In this document: positions 53,958 through 64,000 of the stretch, in pieces
Layout of the letters: every line of letters starts with the position of its first letter
How positions within the stretch are numbered: position 1 is the first letter of the stretch
Source: Eucommia ulmoides
Taxonomy: Eukaryota > Streptophyta > Magnoliopsida > Garryales > Eucommiaceae
DNA: 64,000 nucleotides
Direction of reading: 5' to 3'
NCBI GenBank assembly: GCA_016647705.1
Contig: CM028326.1
Span: 16,865,901 to 16,929,900 of the forward strand
The notes under the pieces: model-generated
Told to the model about the DNA's origin: nothing
Databases searched by the model: none
What the model saw: the letters and a program-made list of their open reading frames with translations, nothing else
Position numbers and translations under genes: made by a program

Positions 53958-56072
53958 TGTTGGCCTAGTAAAATACCCAAGGGGGGGGGGTGAATTGAGT
54001 AATTAAAAAATAATCAGAATAAAATTGAATAAATCAAATAATTAATTTTAAGCCTAAATTAATTATCATCTTTATATCATAGCGGAATAATATAATCAAC
54101 TAAGTGCACACACAAACAACAAAAATAAACAAATTAATAATGCAGCACACTAAGATATATCCTGGTTCACCAACCTACTCTTGGCTAGTCCAGTTCTTCG
54201 AGCTTCACGGAGATTCGCACCCACTAATTCTCAAGATCCTTTTAAAGGTAGGAACCAAACTAGTACACCGATTATTTTATAGGCTCAGAATCAACCTTTA
54301 TAATTTCTTTTTCTAAGGCAAAGGAATAACCTCTATTTTTTCCAAGCTCAAGAATAACCTATCTTTTTACAGGTCAAAGATTAACCTAATTCTTTTTATT
54401 ACTACGGCTTAAGAATCAAAACCTCACACAACACTTCAAGTATCATTTTTCATAGGTAAGGATGTAATCTTTACAATTTACTCATAACGTAATTCTTATC
54501 TAGGAAGAATCACTACCTCAATCTCTTTATAGGAAGAGACTAAAACCTAACTACCCTTGATTAAATATCCCCAATCATATTTAATCCGTCACAACTCACC
54601 AATACACAATTGATAAGAAGTAAATCTCACTCAGGAGCGTCTACCACCCTAGATAAATAATAACTCAATTAATATCCCAACTAGTGATAGAAAAACGTGA
54701 GATACAAAAATCTGATTTTAACAAGATATGGGTAGCAAATTGGAGCAGGTAATCAGATTTAAGAAATTGCTTATAAAAATATTTTCTTCAAAAATCAGAA
54801 ATAATTTTTAAGATCAATTTTCAAACAATAATCAAATAATGCAATAAAAGAATATAAATGAAAAGATCTCACTCGAAATCCACATAAATAATGATTAGAA
54901 CAATGTAACTTTAAATTCGGTAACAGTAAAGATAAACAGCAATTGATCTTCAAGATCGTCTCTCAGAAAAACTCACAATATTTCGGATGGATAACTCTTA
55001 TAAAAGCTCACAATATAATATGATATAATTTCTCTCTTGTTTACTGTTTTTTTTTTTTTTTAAATCATAAATTCCCAGGTCTATATATAGGGATATGTAA
55101 TTAGCCTTCCAACAACTAGTTTACAAGTGTCATGACAATAAAATGCTCTTATAGACCTCTTATAATATAAAGACTTCATTTAGGTTCAATATTACTTAAT
55201 AACAACTTTTAAAACTCTCAATTAAATCCCCAAAATATTTCTTAATCTCAATTAATAAGCATAGAAACTATTTCAAGTACCAAATTGAGAAATATTAATA
55301 TTTACTGTACCAAATCAATAGGATTTAATTAATATATGAACCATATTTGAAATATCACAAAATCCTTTAAATCTTTCTCAAATCTTAACAAAAGACGGTT
55401 ACTTTTAGATATAATTTTGGATCAAACATTATCCTGAAATAGAGCACTCAGTCGACTGACTAGTCGACTAGAAGATTCTGGAAGTAGCTTACTGCGTTCA
55501 TCGGTCGACCACGCGGTCGCCTCATAGATTTAGAGAGTTTGTTAAGCTTCCACCGATCGATCGCTCGGTCAACTCGCAGATTCAGAGAGTTCAGCCACCA
55601 TATGACGGTCGACTCCTCGGTTAACTTCTACCTTCTGGATCTTTTCTTTAATCTCGTTTTATACTCTTTTTCTTTTACATTTTCGCCCCTTTAACTAATT
55701 TCTTTTCTCAATTCGCTCCACTAACTTTCTCAAATTTTATTTTAACCATTTATAAATATTTCTTTTTCAATAGACAGAGGAGCAAATAAATTTATTATAT
55801 CAAAACAAACATAAATAATAAAAATATTTTGTGCCATGTGTGTTCCTAAATGGGATATTAAGAGTTGAAATTTACTTGGGTTGTTTTCACTAATTTCTTC
55901 AAACTCTTAAATCTTCAACTTCAACATCCATTTAATTTGATCTTCAATATCTTCAACTTCATTATTTAGCATCCATTTAATTTGACATCTTCATCACTGA
56001 AACACTCAATTAAAACATTATTTCCACCAAAATATTAATACTTAATTGTTCATCAAAATTTTAGGATCAACA
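53958..56072 (-). mobile_element. Solo LTR, SIRE-like family (copy G)
   Basis: The 2115-bp unit is flanked by a perfect CACTC duplication (53953-53957 and 56073-56077). Its ends are TGTTGGCC and GGATCAACA. The minus-strand TATA-like CCTATATATAG is at 55081-55092. The TCGACC palindrome block is at about 55440-55640. No internal domain. Confidence 0.88.
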
Positions 56073-56077
56073 CACTC

Positions 56078-56389
56078 TTGAAAACTACATCAACTTTGTT
56101 CTCCCAAGAATCTAGAGCCAAACAAAATCAAGACACAACCTCATTTTCTGGATTTTCAGTCTTTGTAAATCATTTCCGATAACGTGTTCTTTAGGTAATA
56201 CGTAATACCCATGTGCTGAGCATGTGAGCCTAAACTCATCTAAAGGAAACTTAGGATATTACCTGGTATTCGAGGAGGCCATTAATGACATGAAGATACC
56301 GAGTAGCAAGTATGCCTTAACTAGAGGCTCGACTCCACTATGAAACCCTCCTTGGGATTATTGAGGATGGTCCTATACTACTTCATGCT
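56078..56389. other. No gene seen
   Basis: This is the target of solo LTR G and unclassified sequence. No recognisable motif. Confidence 0.4.
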
Positions 56390-56880
56390 CAGGTCGTATC
56401 CTGTGCTTGAGAATCGTTACAATTGCACACTATATATGAAATGGGAAGTTACAATTCAAATATATTAGCCCATTAATCCCATATCCCCTAAATCCGGATT
56501 ATTAATGAGGATTGACCAAAATTTATGAAAGGTTCATCAAATAGGTCTTCAATATTCTATAAATACTACCAAGGGTGATTTAACTAGGTATGTTTACTAT
56601 TGTTTTTGCTGTCACTCTACAAAAATTCATTGAGACACACTTTATTGATTCTTATGCTAGAGGTCCGTATCCCGTGCTCGAGAATCATGACGATTGCTCA
56701 ATATATATGGAATGGAAAGTTTCAATTCAAATATATCGTTCCATTAATTTCATATTCCCTAAAATCGGATTATTAATGGAGATTTACCAAGATTTATGGA
56801 ATACCCATTAATGGAAGACTCACAAATAGGCTTTCCATCTACTATAAGTAATACAAAAGAGATCTAGTGAGGTATGTTTA
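56390..56880 (+). repeat. Two-copy promoter-like direct repeat
   Basis: Two units (about 56390-56590 and 56664-56880) share CGTATCC.GTGCT.GAGAATC, GGATTATTAATGA/GGAGATT, and end in a TATA-like CTATAAATACT or CTATAAGTAAT, followed by GATTTAACTAGGTATGTTTAC or a close variant. Each looks like a promoter with start region, possibly from an LTR. Unit spacing is about 275-290 bp. Confidence 0.65.
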
Positions 56881-57480
56881 CGTACACTAGTTTTCTAATC
56901 ACTTGAGATTCTTGATAAGGAAAGTGATCCAGATGTGGATATCCTTGGTCGCTCTCTTGTTTGCGTTCACACCGTTTATGCCAGTAGCACGCGGGCATGG
57001 GTAAGGTTATTTGCACTTCCAACGCTTTGTTTTTCGTTGTGACATCACATATGTGAACGTCAAGAATTATGAACACGAAGGCATGGCAAGTACTAAACAC
57101 CGGACAAAACCATGTGCTTCCGAGGGGCGACACGTCGTCTTCTTCTCACTTAATGCCTACAGCTACTGTACTATGTTTTAGATATATAATCGTTGTTCCT
57201 GATAATATCTGATTATCATAATCCTAAATTCTATTAAAATATTATTTGACATTTCAGAAATGAAATTCTATCTATTTGCTTTGTTCAATTTTGCTTGACA
57301 ATTTACGCAGTACGTTTTTTTTTGGGGAAAATTTGGTCTCTTTAAATTGAATTGAAACCCTAATTAGACCATAAAGTTAATTAATTTCACGTACTATTTG
57401 ACATTATACTTCTAATGTAACTACAATGAATTTTCACAAGTGATTTGTACTCCAACTGTTGACCAAGTTGGCAACCGTGT
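56842..57480. repeat. Copy 2 of the nuclear repeat, without NUPT (empty site)
   Basis: It is collinear with 35033-35169 on the left and 37768-38185 on the right. Across the point where copy 1 holds plastid DNA it reads CGTTTATGCC, AGTAGCACGCGGGCATGGG, TAAGGTTATTTGCACTTCC. About 100 bp near 57160-57250 is absent from copy 1. The function of the repeat is unknown. Confidence 0.75.
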
Positions 57481-57542
57481 ATCACGATAACCACGTTGGA
57501 ACTCACTGGTCAAAGTTGTGACTAGCCACTTTATAACTATAA

Positions 57543-58653
57543 CGACATGTTTGATTGGATGGAATCGAGGGCAGAATGGAATCGCATTCCGTCCTCGATT
57601 CCTATTCCGTTGTTTGGTTCTCCAATGGAATTACTTGGATGGAATGGGATTCCATTTGAGATGGGGTAGAATGGGATTCCAACCCAATGGAATCAATATC
57701 TTAAATTACATGATAGCCCTCGTAATTAAACTCTTGAAAATTGAGAACAAAAACAGAAATTAGAGAACATAAATTGAAATTAGAGAACTGAAAGTTGGGA
57801 ATAAAAATAAAAAATTGAGAACAAAAAATTGAGAACAGAAACTGAAAATTGAGAATAGAAACAGAAAATTGAGAACATAAACTGAAAATTGAGAACAAAA
57901 ACAGAAAATTAGAGAACAGGAAATTGAGAACATAAACTAAAAATTAAGAACAAAAACAGAAAATTAGAGAACAGGAAATTGAGAACATAAACTAAAAATT
58001 AAGAACAAAAATATAAAATTAAAGAACAGAAACAGAAAATTAAGAATATAAACTGAAAATTGAGAACAAAAATATAAAATTAGAGAACGGAAAATTGAAA
58101 ACGAAAACTGAAAATTGAGAAAAAAAAACATAAAATTAGATAATAGAAACAGAAAATTGAGAACAAAAACATAAAATTAGATAATAGAAAATTGAGAACG
58201 GAAATTGAAAATTGAGAATAAAAACAGAAAATTGAGAAAAAAATAAAAAATTGAGAATATAAACTGAAAATTGAGAACAAAAAATAAAAAATTATAGAAC
58301 GAAAAATTGAAAAAGGAAACTGAAAATTGAGAACAAAAATAGAAATTAGAGAACGAAAACTTAAAATTGAGTTGAATAGTGAAATATAATAAAATGAGGA
58401 AAGAAATAGAATAGTGAAATATAATAAAATTTTATTATAACCAATTAAGAAGATAATGAAATAATAATTTTATAAGGACAAAATAAGAATTTTACTATAT
58501 TTCATTATTCCATTCTTTCTTTCATTCCATACCAACCAAACAAGAGAATGAAATACTGATTCCATTCACAATTCCATTCTATTTCTTCTCTCATTCTATT
58601 ACTTCTTCCATTCTATTCCACCCTCATTCCATTCCGTCCAATCAAACATGTTG
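57543..58653. mobile_element. Tourist-like MITE with internal minisatellite
   Basis: The 1111-bp element is flanked by TAA (57540-57542 and 58654-58656). Its inverted ends are CGACATGTTTGATTGGATGG and, inward from the right, CAACATGTTTGATTGGACGG. Subterminal GGAATGGAAT/ATTCCATTC words extend the inverted repeat. The core 57735-58375 is a minisatellite. No transposase is present. The minus-strand Phe/Ser-rich ORFs come from the repeat. Confidence 0.8.
57735..58375. repeat. Minisatellite of about 20 bp (AAAATTGAGAACAAAAAC)
   Basis: Roughly thirty units of GAAAATTGAGAACAAAAACA and variants (AGAAATTAGAGAACGGAA) run head to tail. Higher-order repeats are visible (AACAGGAAATTGAGAACAT twice, about 57914 and 57971). 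Confidence 0.9.
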
Positions 58654-58656
58654 TAA

Positions 58657-59009
58657 AGTTGGTAACTAAAAAATTCCTTAATAATTTGTTATAGCTTACA
58701 ATAAGACTACAAATTAAGTCCACAAATCTATGAAATACAATTGTAAAGTGTAAAACTAGAACAGTTTATCAAATTGCCCCAAGTTTAACGATCATCCTAA
58801 CAATTTAATTTATAAAATTTGAACATTATTTTGGGTAGTAATTTTGTTAATTAGAGATTAATTATTATTGAACAAAATTTTGATATTAGAAGTTTTTAGA
58901 TTATCAATAAAACTCATTCTCTAAGTAGCAATGTTGTTATTGAAACAATACAAAATTATATTGAGTAACTTTAAAAATTGTTTGATAACGTTTCTTTAAT
59001 TATTTTTAA

Positions 59010-59070
<61 letters not shown>

Positions 59071-59270
59071 TGATTTTGTTAAATATTAAAGTGAAAAATA
59101 GGAACAGTATTTTTTAACATTGAGGATAATTAAATGACCAATATGTCAATAGTCCCAATTAGACGGTCTAACTCATAATTTATCTTATTCGAATTTCATG
59201 TTGAGCAATTACTTCAAAATGTTTTACCTTGTGTTTTACTCCCATAGACAATGCTCCCTTATATCTCTAG
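58657..59270. repeat. AT-rich spacer with (TA)n microsatellite
   Basis: (TA)n spans about 59013-59068. The remaining sequence is AT-rich without genes. Confidence 0.8.
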
Positions 59271-60119
59271 TCAACTACTTCCAATTAAGCTTTGCATCAC
59301 CGGCTAATGGTGCCACCCTCCATCGTCGTCCGCCACTACTCCGCGATTGGAACTCAAGCTTCTGGTCGCAAAATCCGTCCACCAACCATCAGAATTTTTA
59401 GTTATATATAACTATTTTTTGGTGTATTTTATTGTTGCACGTAACTATTTTTTAGTGTATATTTTAGTTAAATGAAAATATTGCTTAGTGTATTTTTTAG
59501 TTACATTTTAAGTGAATTTTTTATTTATATTTTTTAGTCAATGTTTTGGTGTATTTTTCAGTTTTTTTCTTAGTAATATTTTTTTGTTTATTTTTTAAGT
59601 TACATTGATGTGATTTTTCAGTGGTCATTAACTAAAAAAATAGTTGAATGTAAATAAAAATATATAATAAAAATATTACTAAAAAATAGTAATGTAATTA
59701 AAAAAATATGGTGACCGAAGATTCGATGACCGGCGACTGGCAGTGACCAAAATCCGATAGTCGGAGCCTGGTAGCCGACTGCAGTGGGGAAACAAGTGCC
59801 AATGCTACCCCAGTTGGAACATTAGTACTTTACATGAATTCTAATAGATGAGATCAAAACTGAGAGGTACTTATTTGGTTTGAGCTTTTTAATTGGTGCA
59901 ATTTTTAGGAGCTCCCACTAATCATCCCAAAAACAATTTGTCTAGTTTTCATAAGTGGATTTTTGGGGTTTGTACATAAAAAGGCAAATGTTCTTAAATG
60001 TTAATTGGTATTAATGAAACTAATTAGCATTAAAATGAAATGTTTTAGTTCCAATCTTTGTAATGTTTTAGTTTCAATATTTTGTAATATTGGTTAGGGT
60101 TAATTAGAGTTTTATCCTT
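59271..60119. other. T-rich segment bounded by two GC-richer patches
   Basis: GC-richer patches lie at 59290-59390 and 59710-59800. Between them TTTTTTAGTGTATTTTT-like words recur several times. An inverted TAACTATTTTTTAGT/ACTAAAAAATAG pair suggests a decayed transposon, but the ends are unclear. 59820-60119 holds nothing recognisable. Confidence 0.3.
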
Positions 60120-60487
60120 TTTGATTAGACTGAATTGTACTTTGTACCCTTGTATTATTTTTTTCAGCACTTACACCCTCAGTATTTCTTAAGTGCAACG
60201 GTTAAAAATTTAATACAATTAAGGGTAATTGTGTTATTTCACTCCAAAATTAAGGATAATTTTGTTATTTTTGTAAAACTAATTCAATGGGGTCAGTTTG
60301 AAAGGCCATCTAAATTTTAAGAGAAAAAAAATATTTTTTTCTATCATTCTCCTCCCCTCTCTATTCATTATCGGCAACCTCTCAAACACGATCCCTTCTT
60401 TGTTCATCTCGGGCACCCCCTAGTCCCTATTCTTTGTTCCTATCCGACGAACACCATCAGCCACCTCACCATCCATTTTTTGTTCAT

Positions 60488-60523
<36 letters not shown>

Positions 60524-60960
60524 AACACACACACACTTACTCAAACATACACTTCTCTAATCTCCTTTGTCTATAGATGTATATGCATATATGTGTGTGT
60601 GTGTGTAAGAAAGAGAGAGATGGAGAGAGAATATGAGAAAATAGATGAAGATGATGTCTGGTGGTGGAGGTGCATTGTGGTTGGTGGTGCAGGCGTGGTG
60701 GTAGTCGCAAATAAGAAGAAAAATATGATGCAGATGGAAAAAAATACACTTTATCCCATAAATTTTTTATTAGTGCTAAAGTAATCTCTATTAAAAAATT
60801 TAAATGGTATAAATATCATTTAACATTAATTATCTGATTTTGGTTGAGTTTTATCCGTCGACCGTTAAAATTAATAGAAAATTTAATCGTTGCAATCAAA
60901 TTTTAAGCACATAGATTGTAAGTGCTGACGAAAATAACATAGGAGTACAAAGTTATATTT
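60120..60960. mobile_element. MULE-like MITE, relative of 9628-10418
   Basis: The inverted ends share TACTTTGTACCCTTGTATTA against (from the right) AACTTTGTACTCCTATGTTA, both followed by CAGCACTTACA. The left arm continues AAGTGCAACGGTTAA. The interior has the same layout as the 9628 element: ACCATCAGCCACC, then CTCTCTC/CACACACAC, then GGTGGTGG. I could not fix a target duplication, so the exact ends are uncertain. Confidence 0.6.
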
Positions 60961-61074
60961 TAAATATTATTTTTATTTCTAAATATTATCAAAAATCTAG
61001 AGCAATGTTTGCATAATAACAAAAATTTTCATTGCATAACCTTGAATAAAAGAAGGAAAAATAGAATTATCGTG

Positions 61075-62320
61075 CTCTAAAAAGATAACGATTGGATTTG
61101 TAATAAAGAGGAACTTAAATTTCATGTTAGAGAATTCTTTCAAAGTCTTCTTTGTGAAGAAGGTATGGATGTCAATATTCGTTTGACTAACCTTCCTTGC
61201 CCTATTATTGATAACGCTTTTCATGAGGATCTTTGTTATACCCCTTTGAATTCATAGATTTGGTAAACTCTAAAAAGTATGAAATATTTAAAAGCTTTGG
61301 GTCTTGATGGGTTTCAACCAATTTTCATTAAAAGAAACTAGAGTGTTGTGGGCCTGGATGTTTATAGATTTGTTAGAAATTGTTTTATTAATGCTGTTAT
61401 GCCCATATCTTCTAACAAAACTCTCATCGCTCTCATCCCAAAAACAGAGCTGCCTGAAAACATTAGTCAGTTTTGCCCAATAAGTCTCTGTAATACTACT
61501 TATAAACTAGTTACTAAATTACTTGTTACTAGACTTAGACCGATTCTAGATAAGTTAGTGGGTCCTTTTCAAAGTAGTTTTGTCCCGGGTTGACTACTGA
61601 CAATGTTATTATTACTCCGGAAATCATCCATTCGTATAGAAAAACTAAAAGTAAAAAAGGTGGCATCATTATTAAAATTGACCTTGAAAAGACTTATGAT
61701 AGAATTAGATGGGATTTCCTTAAGAATACTTTCATTAATTTTAACTTTCCTAGTCTTCGGGTCAATTTGATTATGTCCTGTGTGTCTAATGCTTCATTTT
61801 CTATTATGTGGAATGGAATGCCTCTTGATAAATTTAAACCCTCTAGGGGCCTTAGACAAGGAGACCTTCTACCTTCTATCTTTTCACCCTGTGCATGGAA
61901 ATACTTTCTCACATGATTATTGATAGTACTAATAGAGGTATTTGGAATGGCTTGAAGACTGAGATAAGAAGTACTGTCATTTTCCATCTTTTCTTTGCTG
62001 ATAATCTTGTTTTTTTTGCTAAATCCAATGATGCTCAAATTGTTGAGATTTCAGGTAAAAAAATTAATTTTTTCACATCTAAATTTTTGTTGCTCCTTGT
62101 ATTCCCCGTTGGAGAGCGAGAGACATTAGCAATCAATTGAATATTAGGCATACTAAGGACCTGAGTGTTTACCTTGGATTTCCCCTTGTTCATGGTAGAT
62201 TAAATAATAATCATGTCCATCACGTGATTCAAAAAATTCAAACTAGACTTTCTAAATAGAAAACAAATATGTTGTTTGTAGCTGGTAGAGCTACTCTTAT
62301 TAAATCTATTGGTGTATAAA
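61075..62320 (+). pseudogene. LINE (L1-type) reverse transcriptase remnant
   Basis: Non-LTR reverse transcriptases copy element RNA at the target site. In shifting frames the sequence shows ELKFHVREFFQSLLCEEG (about 61109), LIALIPKTELPENISQFCPI then LVTKLLVTRLRPILDKLVGP (RT blocks 1-2, about 61423-61570), and GGIIIKIDLEKTYDRIRWDF (motif A with its Asp). It then shows SRGLRQGDLLPSIFSP (motif B) and FFADNLVFFAKS (motif C, where the family has A-D-D, so the second Asp is lost). Downstream VYLGFPLVHGRLNNNHVHHV and AGRATLIKSIGV follow. The endonuclease and 3' end are missing. It breaks off near 62320 against unrelated LTR-like sequence. Confidence 0.8.
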
Positions 62321-62329
62321 ACTGGTAAC

Positions 62330-63249
62330 ACCTCGAGCACGGTCTAGTAACATAACAGGTGGGTCCTCTTGTTGAGGTGGAGTCGTGTATTAAAAATTCT
62401 TCACTTGAGCTGTGTTGGGTCGTGGGAGGACTGACTTGCTATATCCAGAGTCCTACTCCTCAGGGGGTGTACTTACAGAAGGCTCAGACAGAGATTTGTC
62501 CTGGTGAATTCTCTCTGGCGTAGTAATTAGTACTCAGATAGAAAGGGTACAGAATGCAGCAAGTAAACAAATGAACTCACATGTAATGTAAAGCGTACAT
62601 CGGGCTTGCATAGCCCCCGATATATATAAGAGTTAAAGATGATTAGTCGGTCCTAAACACGGTTAATTAGTCAGAACACTATTTTTGGCCGATAATCCAG
62701 GGTGTTTAGGAGACCACTGGGTTTGGGCTTTTGGGCCTATTTGACGAAGCCCATGGGCCTTTTCCAAGCCTGTGATGACCAGCTGGAAAAGGAGAGTAGA
62801 GATTTGTGGTGTCCTGGAGAGGAAACAAACTAGAAGAGGGAGTCGGTCGAGGTTAACGACTGAGTCCCTAAAACTGATCATCCAGGGCACAGCGTAGAGC
62901 TAAGAGCGGTACGATCCTACGGGGCTCTTTGCTCTTCTCTGGATGCAAATGAGATTCCAGGGAGGAGCCATGGTCGGCGTATGCTCTAGTATGACATTGT
63001 GGATTTTGGAATACGTCCCTATCACTACTAGGACAGACACGTGGCTGGGTCCCAAGTCTTGCTTAGAGGTGCCCAAAAATACCCTCATCAGTTACCACCT
63101 AGCCTTATGCGACGAGGAAAGTAAGGTGATCAGGGATATCAATTCTTGGCTGAAATAGACGGCCTCGAGACTTTGAAGCGTGAGAAACACCTTTGATTGA
63201 CATTTTTCCTAGAGTTAGTTTTTTCGTGAGGAGCTTATTGGAAATAGAC
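62330..63249 (-). repeat. LTR-like segment, minus strand, class unknown
   Basis: It is GC-balanced and sharply different from the AT-rich flanks. On the minus strand CTCTTATATATATCGGGGGC (about 62611-62630) looks like a TATA box followed by a start region. The short ORFs on both strands are unrecognised. The ends, target duplication and element family are unknown. Confidence 0.35.
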
Positions 63250-63923
63250 CGGATGCTCGCCAGGCTAATTTTCAGCTATGGTTGGTCGACCGATTATCTT
63301 AGGTCTATCGACCGATCAATTTAGAGAGTTCAGATTTTGGCTTAGGTCGACCGATCTCTCTTCGGTCGGTTGACCAATCGACTCAGAGACTACACCATTC
63401 CCGGCCACTTCTTCATCGGTTGATCGATCCTCATTGGTCGGTTGACCGATCCTGTTGAAACACTTCTTCCTCAATTAATTTTAACTCTGATCTTCAACGT
63501 TTTTACCCATTTAACCGATTTCTTTTCTCAATTAACTTAATTGACACTTGAAATCAATTTTAATTACTGTTCTTTCTTAAATCAATATTTCTTCTTCAAT
63601 TTCACATAGGAGCAAATACATGAACTAATTAGGATCTTAATAAAAACACTCATAAATATAAAATTATTTTGTGTCGTGTGTGATCCTAATAGAGATACAT
63701 TAATAGTAAAAATTAATCTGAGTTATTTTCACGTAGATTCTTTAAAATATTCGGTCTCTTAATGCTTGTCTCTTTATCAGTCTCTTGCATCCTTAACCAT
63801 TTTCAACAATTTCTTCATAATTAAATCGTCAATGGAACTTTTGCACTGAAACACTCAATAAACTCATTAGTTCCACAAAAAAATATCGAAATTTAATTGT
63901 TCATTAAAATCTTAGGATCAACA
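63250..63923 (-). repeat. Truncated SIRE-like 3' LTR
   Basis: On the minus strand it starts TGTTGATCCTAAGATTTTAA at 63923 and is collinear with the other copies through the TCGACC palindrome block (about 63280-63450). It ends abruptly at about 63250. The rest of the LTR, including the TATA region, is missing, so the junction with the LTR-like segment at 62330 is a deletion or insertion edge. Confidence 0.8.
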
Positions 63924-64000
63924 ATCTCCCCATTATTTATGATGATAATTAACTTTGATGTTTTTGTCAAAATAAAATGTAACCACAAACTCCCCCTACA
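63924..64000 (-). other. PPT and internal 3' end of a SIRE-like element running off the window
   Basis: Minus-strand AATGGGGAGAT at 63924-63934 abuts the LTR, as at 31541-31551. Upstream of it, ATTTTGACAAAAACATCAAA and TGTAGGGGGAGTTTGTGG match the 3' region style of the element at 30727-31540. The element body should continue to the right of the window on the minus strand. Confidence 0.7.

Noticed and set aside
57701-58280. Minus-strand Phe/Ser-rich membrane-like ORFs
   Set aside because: They are translations of the AAAATTGAGAAC minisatellite.

Overview
The window reads as nuclear DNA of a flowering plant, probably a eudicot. It is AT-rich, has almost no long intact ORFs, and is packed with LTR retrotransposons, solo LTRs, MITEs and LINE remnants. 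A ~2.56 kb plastid-derived insert (NUPT) carries rpl16, rpl14, rps8, infA, rpl36 and rps11 in plastid order, all decayed. I see no intact protein-coding host gene. The best host-gene trace is one exon of a cationic amino acid transporter (CAT family) at 51700-51899.

Layout. 1-4260: AT-rich relic sequence with a 2.1 kb solo LTR (1146-3275, perfect 5-bp target duplication). 4320-7320: a possible gene-like exon and an intron-like region full of degenerate tandem repeats. 7726-8431: TTA-flanked MITE with a GC-rich core. 8985-10427: SINE-like repeat, tandem repeat and a MULE-type MITE with a 9-bp duplication. 10900-12742: decayed LINE ORF1 on the minus strand. 12995-15400: LTR-like and unclassified fragments.

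15646-34527 is the centrepiece. An old Copia element (LTR, PBS, gag, protease, integrase, then truncated) is interrupted inside gag by a large SIRE/Maximus-like Copia element (17527-33558). That element has a 5' LTR, PBS, gag pieces and an env-like ORF but no recognisable pol, followed by a PPT and 3' LTR. It has itself been hit by a 3.1 kb Tekay-like solo LTR (17657-20752), a 2.6 kb internal inversion (about 20820-23423) and an antisense LTR of its own family (26084-30642). That last LTR contains another solo LTR of the same family (27049-29178).

35033-38185: the NUPT sits inside a nuclear repeat whose second copy at 56842-57480 lacks it and serves as a paralogous empty site. 38286-44330: low-complexity DNA, palindromic minisatellite, MITEs, SINE-like repeats and an LTR-like segment. 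45147-51187: a near full-length Tork/Tnt1-like Copia element with two 742-bp LTRs, many stops and a 432-bp tandem duplication across LTR end, PBS and gag start. 51700-51899: CAT exon. 53958-56072: third perfect solo LTR of the SIRE-like family. 57543-58653: TAA-flanked MITE built around a minisatellite. 60120-60960: MULE-like MITE. 61075-62320: LINE reverse transcriptase remnant. 62330-64000: LTR-like sequence joined to a truncated SIRE-like 3' LTR, with its PPT running off the window.

Nothing works together as a pathway. The window records successive transposon and organelle-DNA insertions. The observations I find most distinctive are the internal inversion of the pol-less SIRE-like element, the NUPT with its empty-site paralogue, the LTR/PBS/gag tandem duplication, and MITE or LTR cores built from palindromic or minisatellite DNA.
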